DNA of 64,000 nucleotides from Prevotella denticola (GCF_900454835.1 NZ_UGTM01000001.1:1302501-1366500); one strand, 5' to 3'. Numbered from the stretch's first letter, positions 47,225-56,900 are shown. Program-made: numbers and translations. The notes: generated from the sequence alone by a model not told the origin.

Positions 47225-48763
47225 TTACAGGCACTCCTTTATCAGCTTTATCAGCTGCTCCTCCCCCAGCCCGGACCGCTCCGCCGCCATGCGGATGGTA
47301 GCTTTTTTGAGGATAATCCTGCCCAGAGGCGAATTCAGCATCTTGAAGGAGGGATAGCGTGCAGCAAGTTCCTTCCTGAGGTGAGGATAGATGTCAAAGA
47401 GATCTTTCAGACGGGTATCTGAATGGATTTCGAGGGAGCCGACAGAGGGGGCGGACCGCCTTTCTTCCTTACCGGCATCATCGGAATCGCCATTGGACAC
47501 AGGCATTCCCGTGGTTTTGTCTTTTCCCGCCCATGTCAAGAGGGTCTGCGACCCCTCCAGTTCACGGATATGCGTACAGTCCTGCATCATCTCCAATACA
47601 CCGCGGAAACGTCCCTCTGCATCACGCACGGCAATATAGACGATGTAGATGAACACCCCGGGCTTGTTGATCCAGAACTCGGCCTTTTCCTGCTCTCCGC
47701 TGCGGAATTTCTCAACAATTTCCTTCACGATATGCACGCTCTTCCGTGGATGGCAGTTGACAACCTGCCGTCCGATAACGTTCTTCGACCTTGGGAAGAT
47801 GCGATGGTCGGTGTCTGAATAGAACTTCACCAGTTCGTTCTCGTCCACGAACGAGATGTCTACAGGCAGATGCTTGTAGATGAGATTGATCTGTTCCAGT
47901 GTCAGTTTGCCCGTCGTCACATCCAGCTCCTGCTGCGGGCCGGCCGAATAGCCATACTTACTGAGCAGTGCCTGAAGGTCAGCGGCAAAGGCTGCGCCGG
48001 ATGCCTGCGGCTGGGAGACAGGGGATGAGGTGTTCTCCACGCTGAAGAAGGCAAAACCGATTTCCTGATCTCCCGACTTCATGTCTTCAAACTCCTCGGG
48101 AGTGATGAGGGCAAGCGATGTGGGGTAAAGAATGGTCTCTTCCTTCTCCATCAGGTCGCGGGCATGGGCCACAAGCACCGGCTGCGCAGCGATGAACCGC
48201 TCTTCCTCACCTTTCTCCAGCAGCTCTGCAGCCTCCCTGATTTCATCCCGGATGAGATCGTCGAAATTCCACATCGTCGTAGTAGGTCGGTCAAATCCCT
48301 TCTGTTCCAGCAACGGGTAGAGCTGGTTCTGCTTGCGTTGGTAATGAACAGGGTAACGGCGTATCTGGTCATAGAGTTCCAACCACTGGTTCTTGATCAG
48401 CGGGTACTGCACGAGATCTTCCACGGCAAGCATCAGCCGGCGCATCTCATCGTTCTCCTTGTAGTAATGTGAAAGCGGATGGTCTGCCGGAAGTTCCGGG
48501 CGACTGTTGTCCATGAAGCCGTCCAGCAGTTCCATTACCTTCCGCATATCCACCCGGATGCACTCGTCGTCATCGCCGGCTTTCAGGTTCTGCTCCATAT
48601 AGGCAATGTGATAGGGACGGATAGTACCCACTTTCGTCCGCATCACATCCCGGGCCTCCTCAAGCGTAATCTGCCCGGTCTCATACTTCTCTTCTGTTTC
48701 CAGCAGAGTCCGCATCTTCTCCATCTCAATCTTCGGGAGAAAGTCTTTCATCTTATTTGCCAT
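47225..48763 (-). CDS. DUF438, hemerythrin-like, PAS and DUF1858 multidomain protein
   Basis: This 512-residue soluble protein combines four modules. DUF438 covers about 15-85 (MRTLLETEEKYETGQITLEEAR). A hemerythrin-like four-helix region (about 90-225) has candidate iron ligands in HPLSHYYKEND, VHYQRKQNQLYPLLE and VAHARDLMEKEETILYP. A PAS domain spans about 300-415 (ISFVDENELVKFYSD, IGRQVVNCHPRKS). A DUF1858 domain closes the protein (about 445-510, DTRLKDLFDIYPHLRKEL). Proteins of this type are thought to sense or handle oxygen, NO or redox state in anaerobes. No output kinase or DNA-binding domain is present. The promoter element is at 48792-48799. Confidence 0.88.
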   Translation of the reverse strand: MANKMKDFLPKIEMEKMRTLLETEEKYETGQITLEEARDVMRTKVGTIRPYHIAYMEQNLKAGDDDECIRVDMRKVMELLDGFMDNSRPELPADHPLSHYYKENDEMRRLMLAVEDLVQYPLIKNQWLELYDQIRRYPVHYQRKQNQLYPLLEQKGFDRPTTTMWNFDDLIRDEIREAAELLEKGEEERFIAAQPVLVAHARDLMEKEETILYPTSLALITPEEFEDMKSGDQEIGFAFFSVENTSSPVSQPQASGAAFAADLQALLSKYGYSAGPQQELDVTTGKLTLEQINLIYKHLPVDISFVDENELVKFYSDTDHRIFPRSKNVIGRQVVNCHPRKSVHIVKEIVEKFRSGEQEKAEFWINKPGVFIYIVYIAVRDAEGRFRGVLEMMQDCTHIRELEGSQTLLTWAGKDKTTGMPVSNGDSDDAGKEERRSAPSVGSLEIHSDTRLKDLFDIYPHLRKELAARYPSFKMLNSPLGRIILKKATIRMAAERSGLGEEQLIKLIKECL

Positions 48764-48791
48764 AAATGCTACTGATTAATTGTTTCTGCCG

Positions 48792-48799
48792 CAAAGGTA
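48792..48799 (-). promoter_or_regulatory. -7 element TACCTTTG for the DUF438 gene
   Basis: The minus strand reads TACCTTTG then CGGC, matching TAnnTTTG, 29 bp upstream of the start codon. Confidence 0.55.
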
Positions 48800-48947
48800 A
48801 TGTTTCCCGCCGGACGCCAGGATAACAAATGTGCCTCCAGAAAGTTAAATAACGATAAATCCTACCTGCAAACCATGAAAGAGGACCTTCACTGCCGTCA
48901 AAGATGTGGCATTTCCTGTGTTGCAGACAGAATTATGCAGTCTATCC

Positions 48948-48979
48948 TTTGCAAGAAAGGGGATTTATCCCTAACTTTG
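48948..48979 (+). promoter_or_regulatory. Promoter of the DoxX gene: TTTG-N20-TAACTTTG
   Basis: TTTG at 48948-48951 and TAACTTTG at 48972-48979 are 20 bp apart, a consensus Bacteroidota promoter. The DoxX start is 44 bp downstream. The two promoters of this divergent region (48764-49022) are about 150 bp apart. Confidence 0.75.
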
Positions 48980-49022
48980 CAAACAGCAAACCACAATATG
49001 AAATATAAAAGGATAACAAGAA

Positions 49023-49454
49023 ATGAAAAGTTTAAGACTACTGTCCCCTCGCAACCCGGAGGACACAAAGGCATCACTCATACTGCTGGCATCACGCCTC
49101 ATCTTCGGACTCACATTCGCCAGCCACGGTCTTGACAAACTGGAGCATTTCGCCGAGACGGCAGCTCATTTTCCTGTACTGTTCGGCATGGACGGCGACG
49201 TGGCGGTCGCATTAAGCATCTTCGGCGAACTTATCTGCGGGGTTGCATTCGCCATAGGCTTCCTCACACGGTTGACAATCCTGCCGATGATTTTCACCAT
49301 GTTCGTGGCCTTCACCACCGTCCATGGCGGGTCGGTCAGTGGCGGCGAACTGGCTTTTCTCTATCTCGTTGTCTTCGTTCTCTCATGGTTCGACGGTGCC
49401 GGTAAATATTCTGTCGACGGCTTCATTGCCGACAGACTGAAAAGCACAGACTGA
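49023..49454 (+). CDS. DoxX family membrane protein
   Basis: The 143-residue protein has four hydrophobic helices. The conserved DoxX features are SRLIFGLTFASHGLDKL near the start, a central ELICGVAFAIGFLTRL stretch and a C-terminal GAGKYSVDGF. Members are small inner-membrane proteins, some linked to thiosulfate/quinone redox chemistry or stress, but the function in anaerobes is unclear. It has its own consensus promoter and is convergent with the AGCS symporter, 16 bp away. Confidence 0.88.
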   Translation: MKSLRLLSPRNPEDTKASLILLASRLIFGLTFASHGLDKLEHFAETAAHFPVLFGMDGDVAVALSIFGELICGVAFAIGFLTRLTILPMIFTMFVAFTTVHGGSVSGGELAFLYLVVFVLSWFDGAGKYSVDGFIADRLKSTD

Positions 49455-49470
49455 AAACGGAACAGACGTC

Positions 49471-50895
49471 TTACCAGCACTCCAATTCCTCTGCTATCTC
49501 TGGCATCGTCTCACGTCGGAACACAGGGCTCTTCACACCCGAACGTTTTTGGCGGCGGTAGTCCTCAAGGAGACGGAAGGCATACTTGCCAAGAGTGAAA
49601 ATCGCTACGAGGTTGCAGACGGTAATCAGTCCCATGAAAAGGTCGCCGAGACTCCATACAAGATCGAGGCTGGCAACCGCACCGAACATGACCATCACGC
49701 CGCCGGTAATCACGCGCAGGAAGATGATTGCCGAGGGACGATGTGTCAGGAAACGCACGTTGGCCTCGCCATAGTAGTAATTGCCGATAATGCTGCTGAA
49801 AGCGAAGAAGAAGATGGCTATGGCGACGAAGACTGGACCGGCACTGCCCACCTCGCTTTCCAGCGCACCCTGCGTGAGCAGGATTCCCGACTCGGAACTG
49901 TTGGTGTAGATACCGCTGATGATGATGATGAAAGCCGTGCAGCTGCATACGAGCAGCGTGTCGGTGAACACGCCGAGCGACTGGATAAGCCCCTGCTTCA
50001 CGGGATGGGTGGTCGAGGCTGTGGCAGCAATGTTAGGAGCCGACCCCTCGCCGGCCTCATTGCTGAAGAGACCGCGCTTGATGCCGTTCATCATCGTGGC
50101 TCCCAGCCCTCCACCGGCAACAGGTCCGATACCAAAGGCGTTCTCTACGATTATACGGAAGACATGAGGAATGAGCTGGATGTTCATGGCGATGATGACA
50201 AGCGCAAGAATCACATACCCCACCGCCATCAGCGGGACGAGAACGCTGCTCACTTTTGCAATGCGCTGAATGCCGCCGAAGACGATTGCCAGCGAGAGTA
50301 CCGCAAGCACTACACCCATCCAGAAAGGGTCTACGGAAAAGGCTTTCTGCATGGCACCGCAGATGGTATTGCTCTGTACGGAGATATAAGCCATGCAGAA
50401 GGTCATGGTGATGAGTACGGCAAAGAGCTGCGCCATCCACCGGCAGTGCATGCCGTGCAGGATATAATAAGCAGGGCCGCCGATGAACGAGTCGGCATGA
50501 CGACGCTTATAAAGCTGGGCAAGCGTCGATTCGACGAAAGCTGTCGCTGAACCCAGCAGAGCTATCACCCACATCCAGAAGACAGCCCCCGGACCGCCGA
50601 TGGCGATGGCACTTGCCACGCCGGCAAGGTTTCCTGTTCCTACACGTGAGGCTATTGAAACCGCAAAAGCCTGGAAAGACGAAACATGTTTCTCACCGTC
50701 ACCATGCTTGCCGGTAGACTCGCCCAGAAGCCGTATCATCTCCCCTATCATGCGGAACTGTACGAAACGTGTTTTCCACGTGAACCACAAGGCACAGGCA
50801 ATAAGTCCTGCTACAAGAATGCAGGACCACAGAAAATCATTGATTGACACGATGGAAGTATTCAACCATCCGTCAGCAGAAAAGAAATCCCTCAT
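49471..50895 (-). CDS. Sodium:alanine/glycine symporter (AGCS family)
   Basis: The 474-residue polytopic protein imports alanine or glycine with sodium. About 11 helices are visible, with the family landmarks SIASRVGTGNLAGVASAIAIGGPGAVFWMW, GGPAYYI, FSNEAGEGSAPNIAATA and the conserved GNYYYGEAN near the C-terminal third. Length is normal for AlsT/AgcS. The promoter element at 50921-50928 is 26 bp upstream. Confidence 0.94.
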   Translation of the reverse strand: MRDFFSADGWLNTSIVSINDFLWSCILVAGLIACALWFTWKTRFVQFRMIGEMIRLLGESTGKHGDGEKHVSSFQAFAVSIASRVGTGNLAGVASAIAIGGPGAVFWMWVIALLGSATAFVESTLAQLYKRRHADSFIGGPAYYILHGMHCRWMAQLFAVLITMTFCMAYISVQSNTICGAMQKAFSVDPFWMGVVLAVLSLAIVFGGIQRIAKVSSVLVPLMAVGYVILALVIIAMNIQLIPHVFRIIVENAFGIGPVAGGGLGATMMNGIKRGLFSNEAGEGSAPNIAATASTTHPVKQGLIQSLGVFTDTLLVCSCTAFIIIISGIYTNSSESGILLTQGALESEVGSAGPVFVAIAIFFFAFSSIIGNYYYGEANVRFLTHRPSAIIFLRVITGGVMVMFGAVASLDLVWSLGDLFMGLITVCNLVAIFTLGKYAFRLLEDYRRQKRSGVKSPVFRRETMPEIAEELECW

Positions 50896-50920
50896 GGGTT
50901 AACATTATCCGATTGAGCCG

Positions 50921-50928
50921 CAAAAATA
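50921..50928 (-). promoter_or_regulatory. -7 element TATTTTTG for the AGCS gene
   Basis: The minus strand reads TATTTTTG then CGGC, matching TAnnTTTG, 26 bp before the start codon. Confidence 0.5.
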
Positions 50929-50980
50929 CGAAAAACGATTGAGAATATTCCCGGTCGGCATAGAAAAAATTGTCTTTGAA

Positions 50981-51011
50981 ATTGACTTTCACGATATTTT
51001 CACTAACTTTG
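50981..51011 (+). promoter_or_regulatory. Promoter of yitT-mnmA: ATTG-N19-TAACTTTG
   Basis: ATTG at 50981-50984 and TAACTTTG at 51004-51011 are 19 bp apart, 26 bp upstream of the yitT-like start. An additional TTTG lies at 50975-50978. Confidence 0.65.
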
Positions 51012-51036
51012 CAGACTACTAACAACTGATAAACAC

Positions 51037-51954
51037 ATGGTACGAAAAAGAAAAAGCAAGTTCAGAGACGTATTCGAGTTTCTCATGATTGCACTGGCGA
51101 TGGTCATCGGCAGCTTCGGCTGGTGCGCCTTCCTGCTGCCTCACCATATTACCATCGGAGGCATCGCCGGTATCGCATCCGTAATACAATGGGGCTTCGA
51201 CATACCCGTACAGTACACCTACCTCATCATCAACGGTATTCTGCTTTTCGTTGCCCTGAAGATACTCGGATGGAAGTTCTGTGTCAGGACCATCTTTGCC
51301 GTCCTGGTGTTCGCCTCTTCCACATCAATCCTACGGGAGGTGTTTGCCGAGCATGCGCTCTTTGCCAACGAACCGTTCCTCGCCTGCGTGGTGGGCGGCG
51401 TACTGTTAGGAATCGGAGTAAGCATCGCCTTGCAGTATAATGCCAGCTCGGGCGGGTCGGATGTCATCGCAGCAATGATCCACAAGTACCGCGACATCTC
51501 GCTCGGACGGGTCATCCTGGTCTGCGACCTCTGCATCATCACCTCGAGTTATCTGGTCCTGGAAAACTGGGAGAAGGTCATCTACGGCTATATCGTCCTC
51601 TTCGTCATGACTTATATGGTGGATTATCTCATCAGTGGAATGCGCGGGTCGGTACAGTTCTTCGTCATCTCGGAACACTGGGGAGAGATCGGCACGGCAA
51701 TCAACAACGATGTAGACAGAGGCTGTACCCTGATCGAGGCACGTGGCTTCTATACAGGAAAGAAGGTGGGTATGCTCTTTATCATCGCCCGCCGTTCAGA
51801 GGCGCACTCCATCTATCAGGTCATCGACGAGATCGACCCCAACGCCTTTGTTTCGCAGGGAGTCGTAAACGGAGTCTACGGTATGGGATTTGACAGGATG
51901 AAGGTGCCGCACAAAAAGAGAACCGTCGAGGAAGCGGTCAAGGGAAAAGCATAA
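51037..51954 (+). CDS. YitT family membrane protein with DUF2179 domain
   Basis: The 305-residue protein has five to six helices (DUF161/YitT part, with LPHHITIGGIAGIASVIQWGF and NASSGGSDVIAAMIHKY) and a soluble C-terminal DUF2179 domain (about 215-290, GCTLIEARGFYTGKKVGMLFIIARR, IDEIDPNAFVSQGVVNGVYG). The function is not established; some relatives are implicated in transport or cyclic-nucleotide signalling. mnmA starts 25 bp downstream, so the two genes form one operon. Confidence 0.9.
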   Translation: MVRKRKSKFRDVFEFLMIALAMVIGSFGWCAFLLPHHITIGGIAGIASVIQWGFDIPVQYTYLIINGILLFVALKILGWKFCVRTIFAVLVFASSTSILREVFAEHALFANEPFLACVVGGVLLGIGVSIALQYNASSGGSDVIAAMIHKYRDISLGRVILVCDLCIITSSYLVLENWEKVIYGYIVLFVMTYMVDYLISGMRGSVQFFVISEHWGEIGTAINNDVDRGCTLIEARGFYTGKKVGMLFIIARRSEAHSIYQVIDEIDPNAFVSQGVVNGVYGMGFDRMKVPHKKRTVEEAVKGKA

Positions 51955-51979
51955 CGAAAATAAAGGAGAAACAGGCAAG

Positions 51980-53062
51980 ATGGATATTCAGGAACTAATG
52001 AACAGACGCATCGCCGTACTGCTTTCGGGAGGTGTTGACAGTTCGGTCGTGGTGTATGAATTCGCACGGCTCGGCCTGCATCCCGACTGCTTTTATATAA
52101 GAATCGGTCCGGAAGAGAAGGAGGAATGGGACTGCAACTCGGAAGAGGACATGGAGATGGCGACCGCCGTGGCCCGCCGCTTCGGCTGCAGGCTGCAGGT
52201 CGTCGACTGCCATAAGGAATACTGGAATCAGGTGACACGCTACACGATGGAGAAGGTGAAGACCGGCTTCACGCCCAACCCCGACGTAATGTGCAACCGG
52301 CTGATTAAGTTCGGTGCCTTCGACGAGAAGATGGGACACGACTACGACCTCATCGCCACAGGACACTACGCACAGACCGAATGGATTGACGGACGAAAAT
52401 GGCTCACGACAAGCCCTGACCCTGTGAAGGACCAGACCGACTTTCTGGCACAGATCTATGACTGGCAGCTGAAGAAAGCTCTCTTCCCCATCGGACACTA
52501 CGAGAAGGACGAAGTACGCAGGATTGCCGAACGCGAGCATCTCATCAATGCGCACCGCAAGGACTCACAGGGCATCTGCTTCCTGGGCAACATCGACTAC
52601 AACGAGTATGTGCGCCGTTACCTGGGTGAACAGACCGGTGACATCATCGAACTCGAGACTGGGAAGAAGATCGGCGAACACCGGGGACTGTGGTTCCACA
52701 CCATCGGACAGCGCAAGGGGCTCGGGCTCGGAGGCGGTCCCTGGTTCGTCGTACGGAAAGACGTAGACAAGAACATCCTTTATGTAAGCCATGGCTACGA
52801 TCCCGAGACGGCCTACAAGAGCAACTTCCCGCTGCACGACTTCCATTTCCTTACAGAAGGCATCACGGAACTGCCGGAGAAGATTACCTTCAAGATCCGC
52901 CACACACCGGAGTACCATCCGGCAAGGGTCGAACAGCTGCCGGACGGAAAGTGCATCATCCATTCAGCCGGGCGCATCCACGGAGTAGCCCCCGGACAGT
53001 TCTGCGTCGTCTATGACGAACACCACCACCGATGCTACGGATCAGGCGAAATCACGTTGTAG
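51980..53062 (+). CDS. mnmA: tRNA-specific 2-thiouridylase
   Basis: MnmA adds sulfur to U34 of tRNA-Lys, Glu and Gln using persulfide from an IscS-type donor. The 360-residue product has the ATP-pyrophosphatase motif SGGVDSS at 16-22, the catalytic Cys105 in NPDVMCN and the second Cys200 in SQGICFLGN, plus the C-terminal beta-barrel with VYDEHHHRCYGSGEI. The first Met may be six codons upstream of the true start MNRRIAVLLSGG. It ends a two-gene operon. Confidence 0.95.
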   Translation: MDIQELMNRRIAVLLSGGVDSSVVVYEFARLGLHPDCFYIRIGPEEKEEWDCNSEEDMEMATAVARRFGCRLQVVDCHKEYWNQVTRYTMEKVKTGFTPNPDVMCNRLIKFGAFDEKMGHDYDLIATGHYAQTEWIDGRKWLTTSPDPVKDQTDFLAQIYDWQLKKALFPIGHYEKDEVRRIAEREHLINAHRKDSQGICFLGNIDYNEYVRRYLGEQTGDIIELETGKKIGEHRGLWFHTIGQRKGLGLGGGPWFVVRKDVDKNILYVSHGYDPETAYKSNFPLHDFHFLTEGITELPEKITFKIRHTPEYHPARVEQLPDGKCIIHSAGRIHGVAPGQFCVVYDEHHHRCYGSGEITL

Positions 53063-53134
53063 GCAGATCTTCCTTCACCTTTCCGGACAAAGCCACCGAA
53101 TACACAGAACGGAGGGTTTCTCTGACACGAGGAT

Positions 53135-53222
53135 TTCGACCGGACATCACCTGCATTTCAACCAAGCCTCGGCTGACGTTCAATCAGGCCTTGGTCGAGC
53201 TTCAACCGGGCGTAAATTGAAG
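53135..53222. repeat. Array D: four 22-bp units of the TTCRAYC type
   Basis: Units start at 53135 (TTCGACCGG), 53157 (TTCAACCAAG), 53179 (TTCAATCAGG) and 53201 (TTCAACCGGG), exactly 22 bp apart. The second half of each unit tends to be the complement of the first (for example CTTCAA...TTGAAG at the end), so half-sites again alternate at about 11 bp. The sequence differs from arrays A-C but the register is the same. It begins 73 bp after the mnmA stop. Confidence 0.75.
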
Positions 53223-53420
53223 TCTTGTCAGGCACCGTTTTTCACATCGGCGATAACCATCTGCAAATCAATGGACCTGCGAAGAATATTACCGACAGAC
53301 AGAAACAACAGCCGAACCTCACTCCATCTCTTCCAAAGAAAGCGGCAGAGGGAATGAAAAATGCAGATTCACCACTTGCCCATTTCTGCTCTGCAAGCAG
53401 AGAACCTTCCTGAAAGAACA

Positions 53421-53476
53421 AAAAGAAAAGACCATTTCCATACTCAAAGACGAGTTCTGGAAGGGTCTTTTCTTTT
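53421..53476. terminator. Hairpin with 13-bp arms downstream of mnmA
   Basis: AAAAGAAAAGACC and GGTCTTTTCTTTT pair, extended by TTTCC / GGAA, around a loop of about 20 nt and ending in a T-rich run. It is a bidirectional-looking terminator between mnmA and the MITE-like element. Confidence 0.7.
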
Positions 53477-53498
53477 GGGATGGGTTTATACTGAAAAT

Positions 53499-53997
53499 GG
53501 ACCAGTAGATAATGAATGGGGATTATCATTTACACACGCTGATTCTTTACTGTCTGTGTGTTGAGGGTAAACACGAATGGTGTTGAGGGTGTACCCCAAT
53601 GGTGTCAAGGCTTACTACGGATCACGTTAAGCATGATAATCGGATAGAAGTTGTTCTTGAAAGTTAGCTTTCTGAATAACCCCGATAAAGAGGCTGCCGC
53701 AGAAGAATATACTTTAGGATTAAGACATAGTCTGGCTTTCATCCACGGCAGATGCGCTTGTGGTCAATCTGCTGTGAAATTATTTTCCTGTCACTGCCGT
53801 CACTCTTTAAATACATATAACATACTAATAAACAATGTATTAACAAAGAATGTTAAAAGTGACAGCAAATGAGAAATAAACTTTTTCAGTAAACAATTGG
53901 TAATTCTGTCCTCATTGTCAGCATCCTGACCACTCTAAACCTTAGAAGATTTTTTTACAAGTAGAATGAGACTGTCCTCCGAAAGATCTACTGTCCC
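53499..53997 (+). mobile_element. MITE-like element, copy 2
   Basis: A 499-bp stretch from GGACCAGTAGAT (53499-53510) to ATCTACTGTCCC (53986-53997). Each 12-bp end is identical to the matching end of copy 1 (36678-37187), in inverted orientation. Two 22-bp units TGAGGGT...ATGGTGT start at 53562 and 53584. The internal 73-codon frame (53651-53872) is the counterpart of that in copy 1, with a TTG start only. Both copies lie between convergent genes. Confidence 0.75.
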
Positions 53998-54053
53998 TGT
54001 AAAATACCAAGAACGGTGTTTATATTTTGGAATATCCTCAACCGTCAGCATAT

Positions 54054-56765
54054 TCACACCGCCTCATGCCTCCACCTGCCAAATAGCCGGAGCAGCTCTC
54101 CCGTCCAGAGGACAAACGAAGTAGAAACGATGATGGCAATCCAGTCTGACAGACTGATAGGTGTGACATTGAACATCCTTCCGCCCAATTGCACAATGAC
54201 AATCTGACCGAAGAAGATGAGCAGGACGATGATGCCGAATCCCCTGCATCCCTTGAAGTGGAAGGCACTGCGCCCTGTAGCGAAGGCACGGGCATTGAAC
54301 ATATTCCAGAACTGCAGCATGACGAAGAACGTGAAGAAGAGGCTCAATTCGTAGCTGGTCAATTCACGCTGTCCCGCACGATGCCATATGAGGAGTCCGG
54401 CCATCGAACGGACAGGCGCATACTCCAGCAGATAGAGCAGACCCAACAGCAGGACGAAGAAGGAACCACCCACGCCGATGATCTGCCGGGCCATGGACGG
54501 CGTGATGATAAACGCACGGCGGTCGCGTGGCTTGTCGTGCATGACGGCCTCCGACGGCGGAAGCGAGGCAAGTGCCATGGCGGCAAAGGTGTCCATGATG
54601 AGGTTGACCCACAGCATCTGGGCTACCGTAAGCGGGCTCTGCGTCCCGATCAGTGCGCCCGCCAGCACGATGAGGCAGGCTGCAACATTCACCGTCATCT
54701 GGAAGAGAATAAACCGCTGTATGTTCTGATAGAGCGAACGGCCCCACATCACCGCCCTGCCGATGGAACGGAAGGAGTTGTCGATGATAGTGATGTCAGA
54801 CGCCTCCTTGGCAACGCTCGTACCGTCGCCCATCGACAAGCCGACGTGGGCAGCCTTCAGGGCCGGCGCATCATTCGTACCGTCGCCGGTGACAGCCACC
54901 ACCTCGTTCTGCGCCTGCAGTGCTTCGACCAGCCGCCGTTTATCCATCGGACGCGCACGGGCGATAATCTTCAGACTGCGGACACGACGGGCAAGTTCGG
55001 CATCACTGAGTGCCTCGAACTCCGGTCCGGTGATGACATTGCGGTCGCCGTCACGCTCGGTCCACAGTCCCACCTGCCGCCCGATTTCCTTGGCAGTACC
55101 CGGCGTATCACCCGTCACAATCTTCACGTCGATGCCCGCTTCGAGGCATTCACGGACGGCTGCCGGCACCTCCTTGCGTACAGGGTCGGCAATCGCCACG
55201 ATGCCTTGGAAGACAAGTCCGTACGGCTTTTCTTTCACCGAGTCGAGCAGCTTCACGATGGCCCCCTCCTGTAGGCTGATACCCACATCGTCGGGCAGAA
55301 TCATGCAGGCGAAGCCCAGTGTGCGCATTGCCTGGTTCTGCCACGCAAGCAGCTGTGCATTGATTTCGTTCCACGATCCGTTACCCATGACGGAGGTGCA
55401 GTAGTGACGGATGATGTCCGTTGCACCTTTTATATATAGGACGGTCTTGCCAGGCAACAGAGCCGACCGCACAAGCGTCCCCATACATTTGCGTTCAGTG
55501 GAGAAAGGGAGTTCGTCGATGACCTCTGCCTGCGCACGCAACCGACGGTAGTCGCATCCCTGGGCGTGCAGCCAGAGCAGGAGCGCACCCTCCGTAGGGT
55601 TTCCCAGAACTGTCGGATGCAGCGGGTCTGAGAAATCGAGAGATGCCGTCGAATTGACGGAGATCCCTTCTTCAGCCAAAGCCTGATGCTCGGCGGTACT
55701 ACAATCTATCTCCATTTCACGCACCCGCATCTGGTTCTGCGTCAACGTTCCGGTTTTGTCGGTACAGATAACCGTCGTTGCCCCCATCGTTTCGCAGGCG
55801 TGCATCTTGCGCACAAGGTTGTTGGTCCTGAGCATACGGCGCATGGAATAAGCCAGCGAGAGCGTCACCGCCATAGGCAGCCCCTCGGGTACGGCTACGA
55901 CGATGAGCGTCACACAGATCATGACAGAGTCGAGCAGATACTGCAGGAAATATATCCAATTGAAATCGCAGCTGAGGAAGAACACCACCAGACGTGCAAT
56001 GAGGATGAGGACGGCAATGGCATAGCTTGCACGGGTGACGAGACGTCCGAGGCGTTCGAGCTGTTCGGTGAGCGGTGTCTTCACGCTGTTGTCAATATGG
56101 GATGCCACGAAAACCTTGCCGTTCTCGGTACTGTCGCCGACCTTCTCCACACGGAAGACACCGTGTCCCTCCATGACTTTCGTCCCACGGAGCACATAGT
56201 CCGTTGGGAAAGTAGCCTCCTTGTCGAAGTCGGCCTCGTGCGTGCTCTTGCGGCAGATAGGTTCGCCCGTAAGCGACGACTCGTCAACATGAAGGGCTGT
56301 CGCCTCAAGCAGTACGCCATCGGCCGGCACTTCCGCTCCCGTCTCCAGCAGAACAATGTCGCCCACGACAACCTGTCGTTTCGGAATCTTCGTCGTATTG
56401 CCGTTACGGATTACCTCCACAGGTTCGTCATCATCTACCTGGTTGAGGATAGCGAACGCCTTGTTGGCTCTCTCCTCAAAGAAGAAAGCCATCCCTGTAG
56501 CAAGGAGAATGGCAATGAAAATGCCAGCAGGCTCGAAAAAGACTTCATCGCCTTCGTCCAGACCGTAGTACTCATAGAAGGAGATGCCGACGGAAAGAAG
56601 TCCGGCGATGAGCAGGATAATAATCAACGGATCGCTGAACTTTCCCAGGAAACGCTTCCACAGCGGGGTCCGGGGTGCTGGCGTAAGGAGATTTTCACCA
56701 TATTTCTGCCGACTGTCGGAAACCTCCCGGTCGGTAAGTCCTGAATATGTCTTTTCCTGATTCAT
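54054..56765 (-). CDS. P-type Ca2+-transporting ATPase (P2-type)
   Basis: The 903-residue pump probably exports Ca2+ across the inner membrane. Motifs in order are LTGEP (165-169, dephosphorylation loop), VAVPEGLP (290-297, ion-binding helix M4), DKTGT (336-340, phosphorylated Asp336), KGAT (near 460), TGDTPGTAKEIG and GDGTNDAPALK (hinge). About ten helices are visible, with a C-terminal set of six. The layout resembles PMCA/SERCA-type ATPases rather than heavy-metal pumps. The zinc-ribbon gene 135 bp upstream is on the same strand. Confidence 0.93.
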   Translation of the reverse strand: MNQEKTYSGLTDREVSDSRQKYGENLLTPAPRTPLWKRFLGKFSDPLIIILLIAGLLSVGISFYEYYGLDEGDEVFFEPAGIFIAILLATGMAFFFEERANKAFAILNQVDDDEPVEVIRNGNTTKIPKRQVVVGDIVLLETGAEVPADGVLLEATALHVDESSLTGEPICRKSTHEADFDKEATFPTDYVLRGTKVMEGHGVFRVEKVGDSTENGKVFVASHIDNSVKTPLTEQLERLGRLVTRASYAIAVLILIARLVVFFLSCDFNWIYFLQYLLDSVMICVTLIVVAVPEGLPMAVTLSLAYSMRRMLRTNNLVRKMHACETMGATTVICTDKTGTLTQNQMRVREMEIDCSTAEHQALAEEGISVNSTASLDFSDPLHPTVLGNPTEGALLLWLHAQGCDYRRLRAQAEVIDELPFSTERKCMGTLVRSALLPGKTVLYIKGATDIIRHYCTSVMGNGSWNEINAQLLAWQNQAMRTLGFACMILPDDVGISLQEGAIVKLLDSVKEKPYGLVFQGIVAIADPVRKEVPAAVRECLEAGIDVKIVTGDTPGTAKEIGRQVGLWTERDGDRNVITGPEFEALSDAELARRVRSLKIIARARPMDKRRLVEALQAQNEVVAVTGDGTNDAPALKAAHVGLSMGDGTSVAKEASDITIIDNSFRSIGRAVMWGRSLYQNIQRFILFQMTVNVAACLIVLAGALIGTQSPLTVAQMLWVNLIMDTFAAMALASLPPSEAVMHDKPRDRRAFIITPSMARQIIGVGGSFFVLLLGLLYLLEYAPVRSMAGLLIWHRAGQRELTSYELSLFFTFFVMLQFWNMFNARAFATGRSAFHFKGCRGFGIIVLLIFFGQIVIVQLGGRMFNVTPISLSDWIAIIVSTSFVLWTGELLRLFGRWRHEAV

Positions 56766-56900
56766 AATGTCTTGTCAATGTGAGAAAACTGCAATAAGCG
56801 AGGGTGAGGGACGCAGCAGCCGGTGATGGAAAAGCCCTCCCCTGCCTGCAAGCACATTCCGCTCTTTGGAAAGGCCGGGAAAGCATCGGAGCAGGATTTT

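Noticed and set aside
49549..50550. 333-codon frame antisense to the AGCS symporter
   Set aside because: Shadow of a conserved transporter gene; the translation is low-complexity and polar.
53242..53529. 95-codon minus-strand frame downstream of mnmA
   Set aside because: It runs through a terminator hairpin and the end of a repeat element, and has no start signal or family likeness.
54189..55274. 361-codon frame and its neighbour (55686-56744) antisense to the P-type ATPase
   Set aside because: Both are shadows of the ATPase gene, whose catalytic motifs lie in the covered region.
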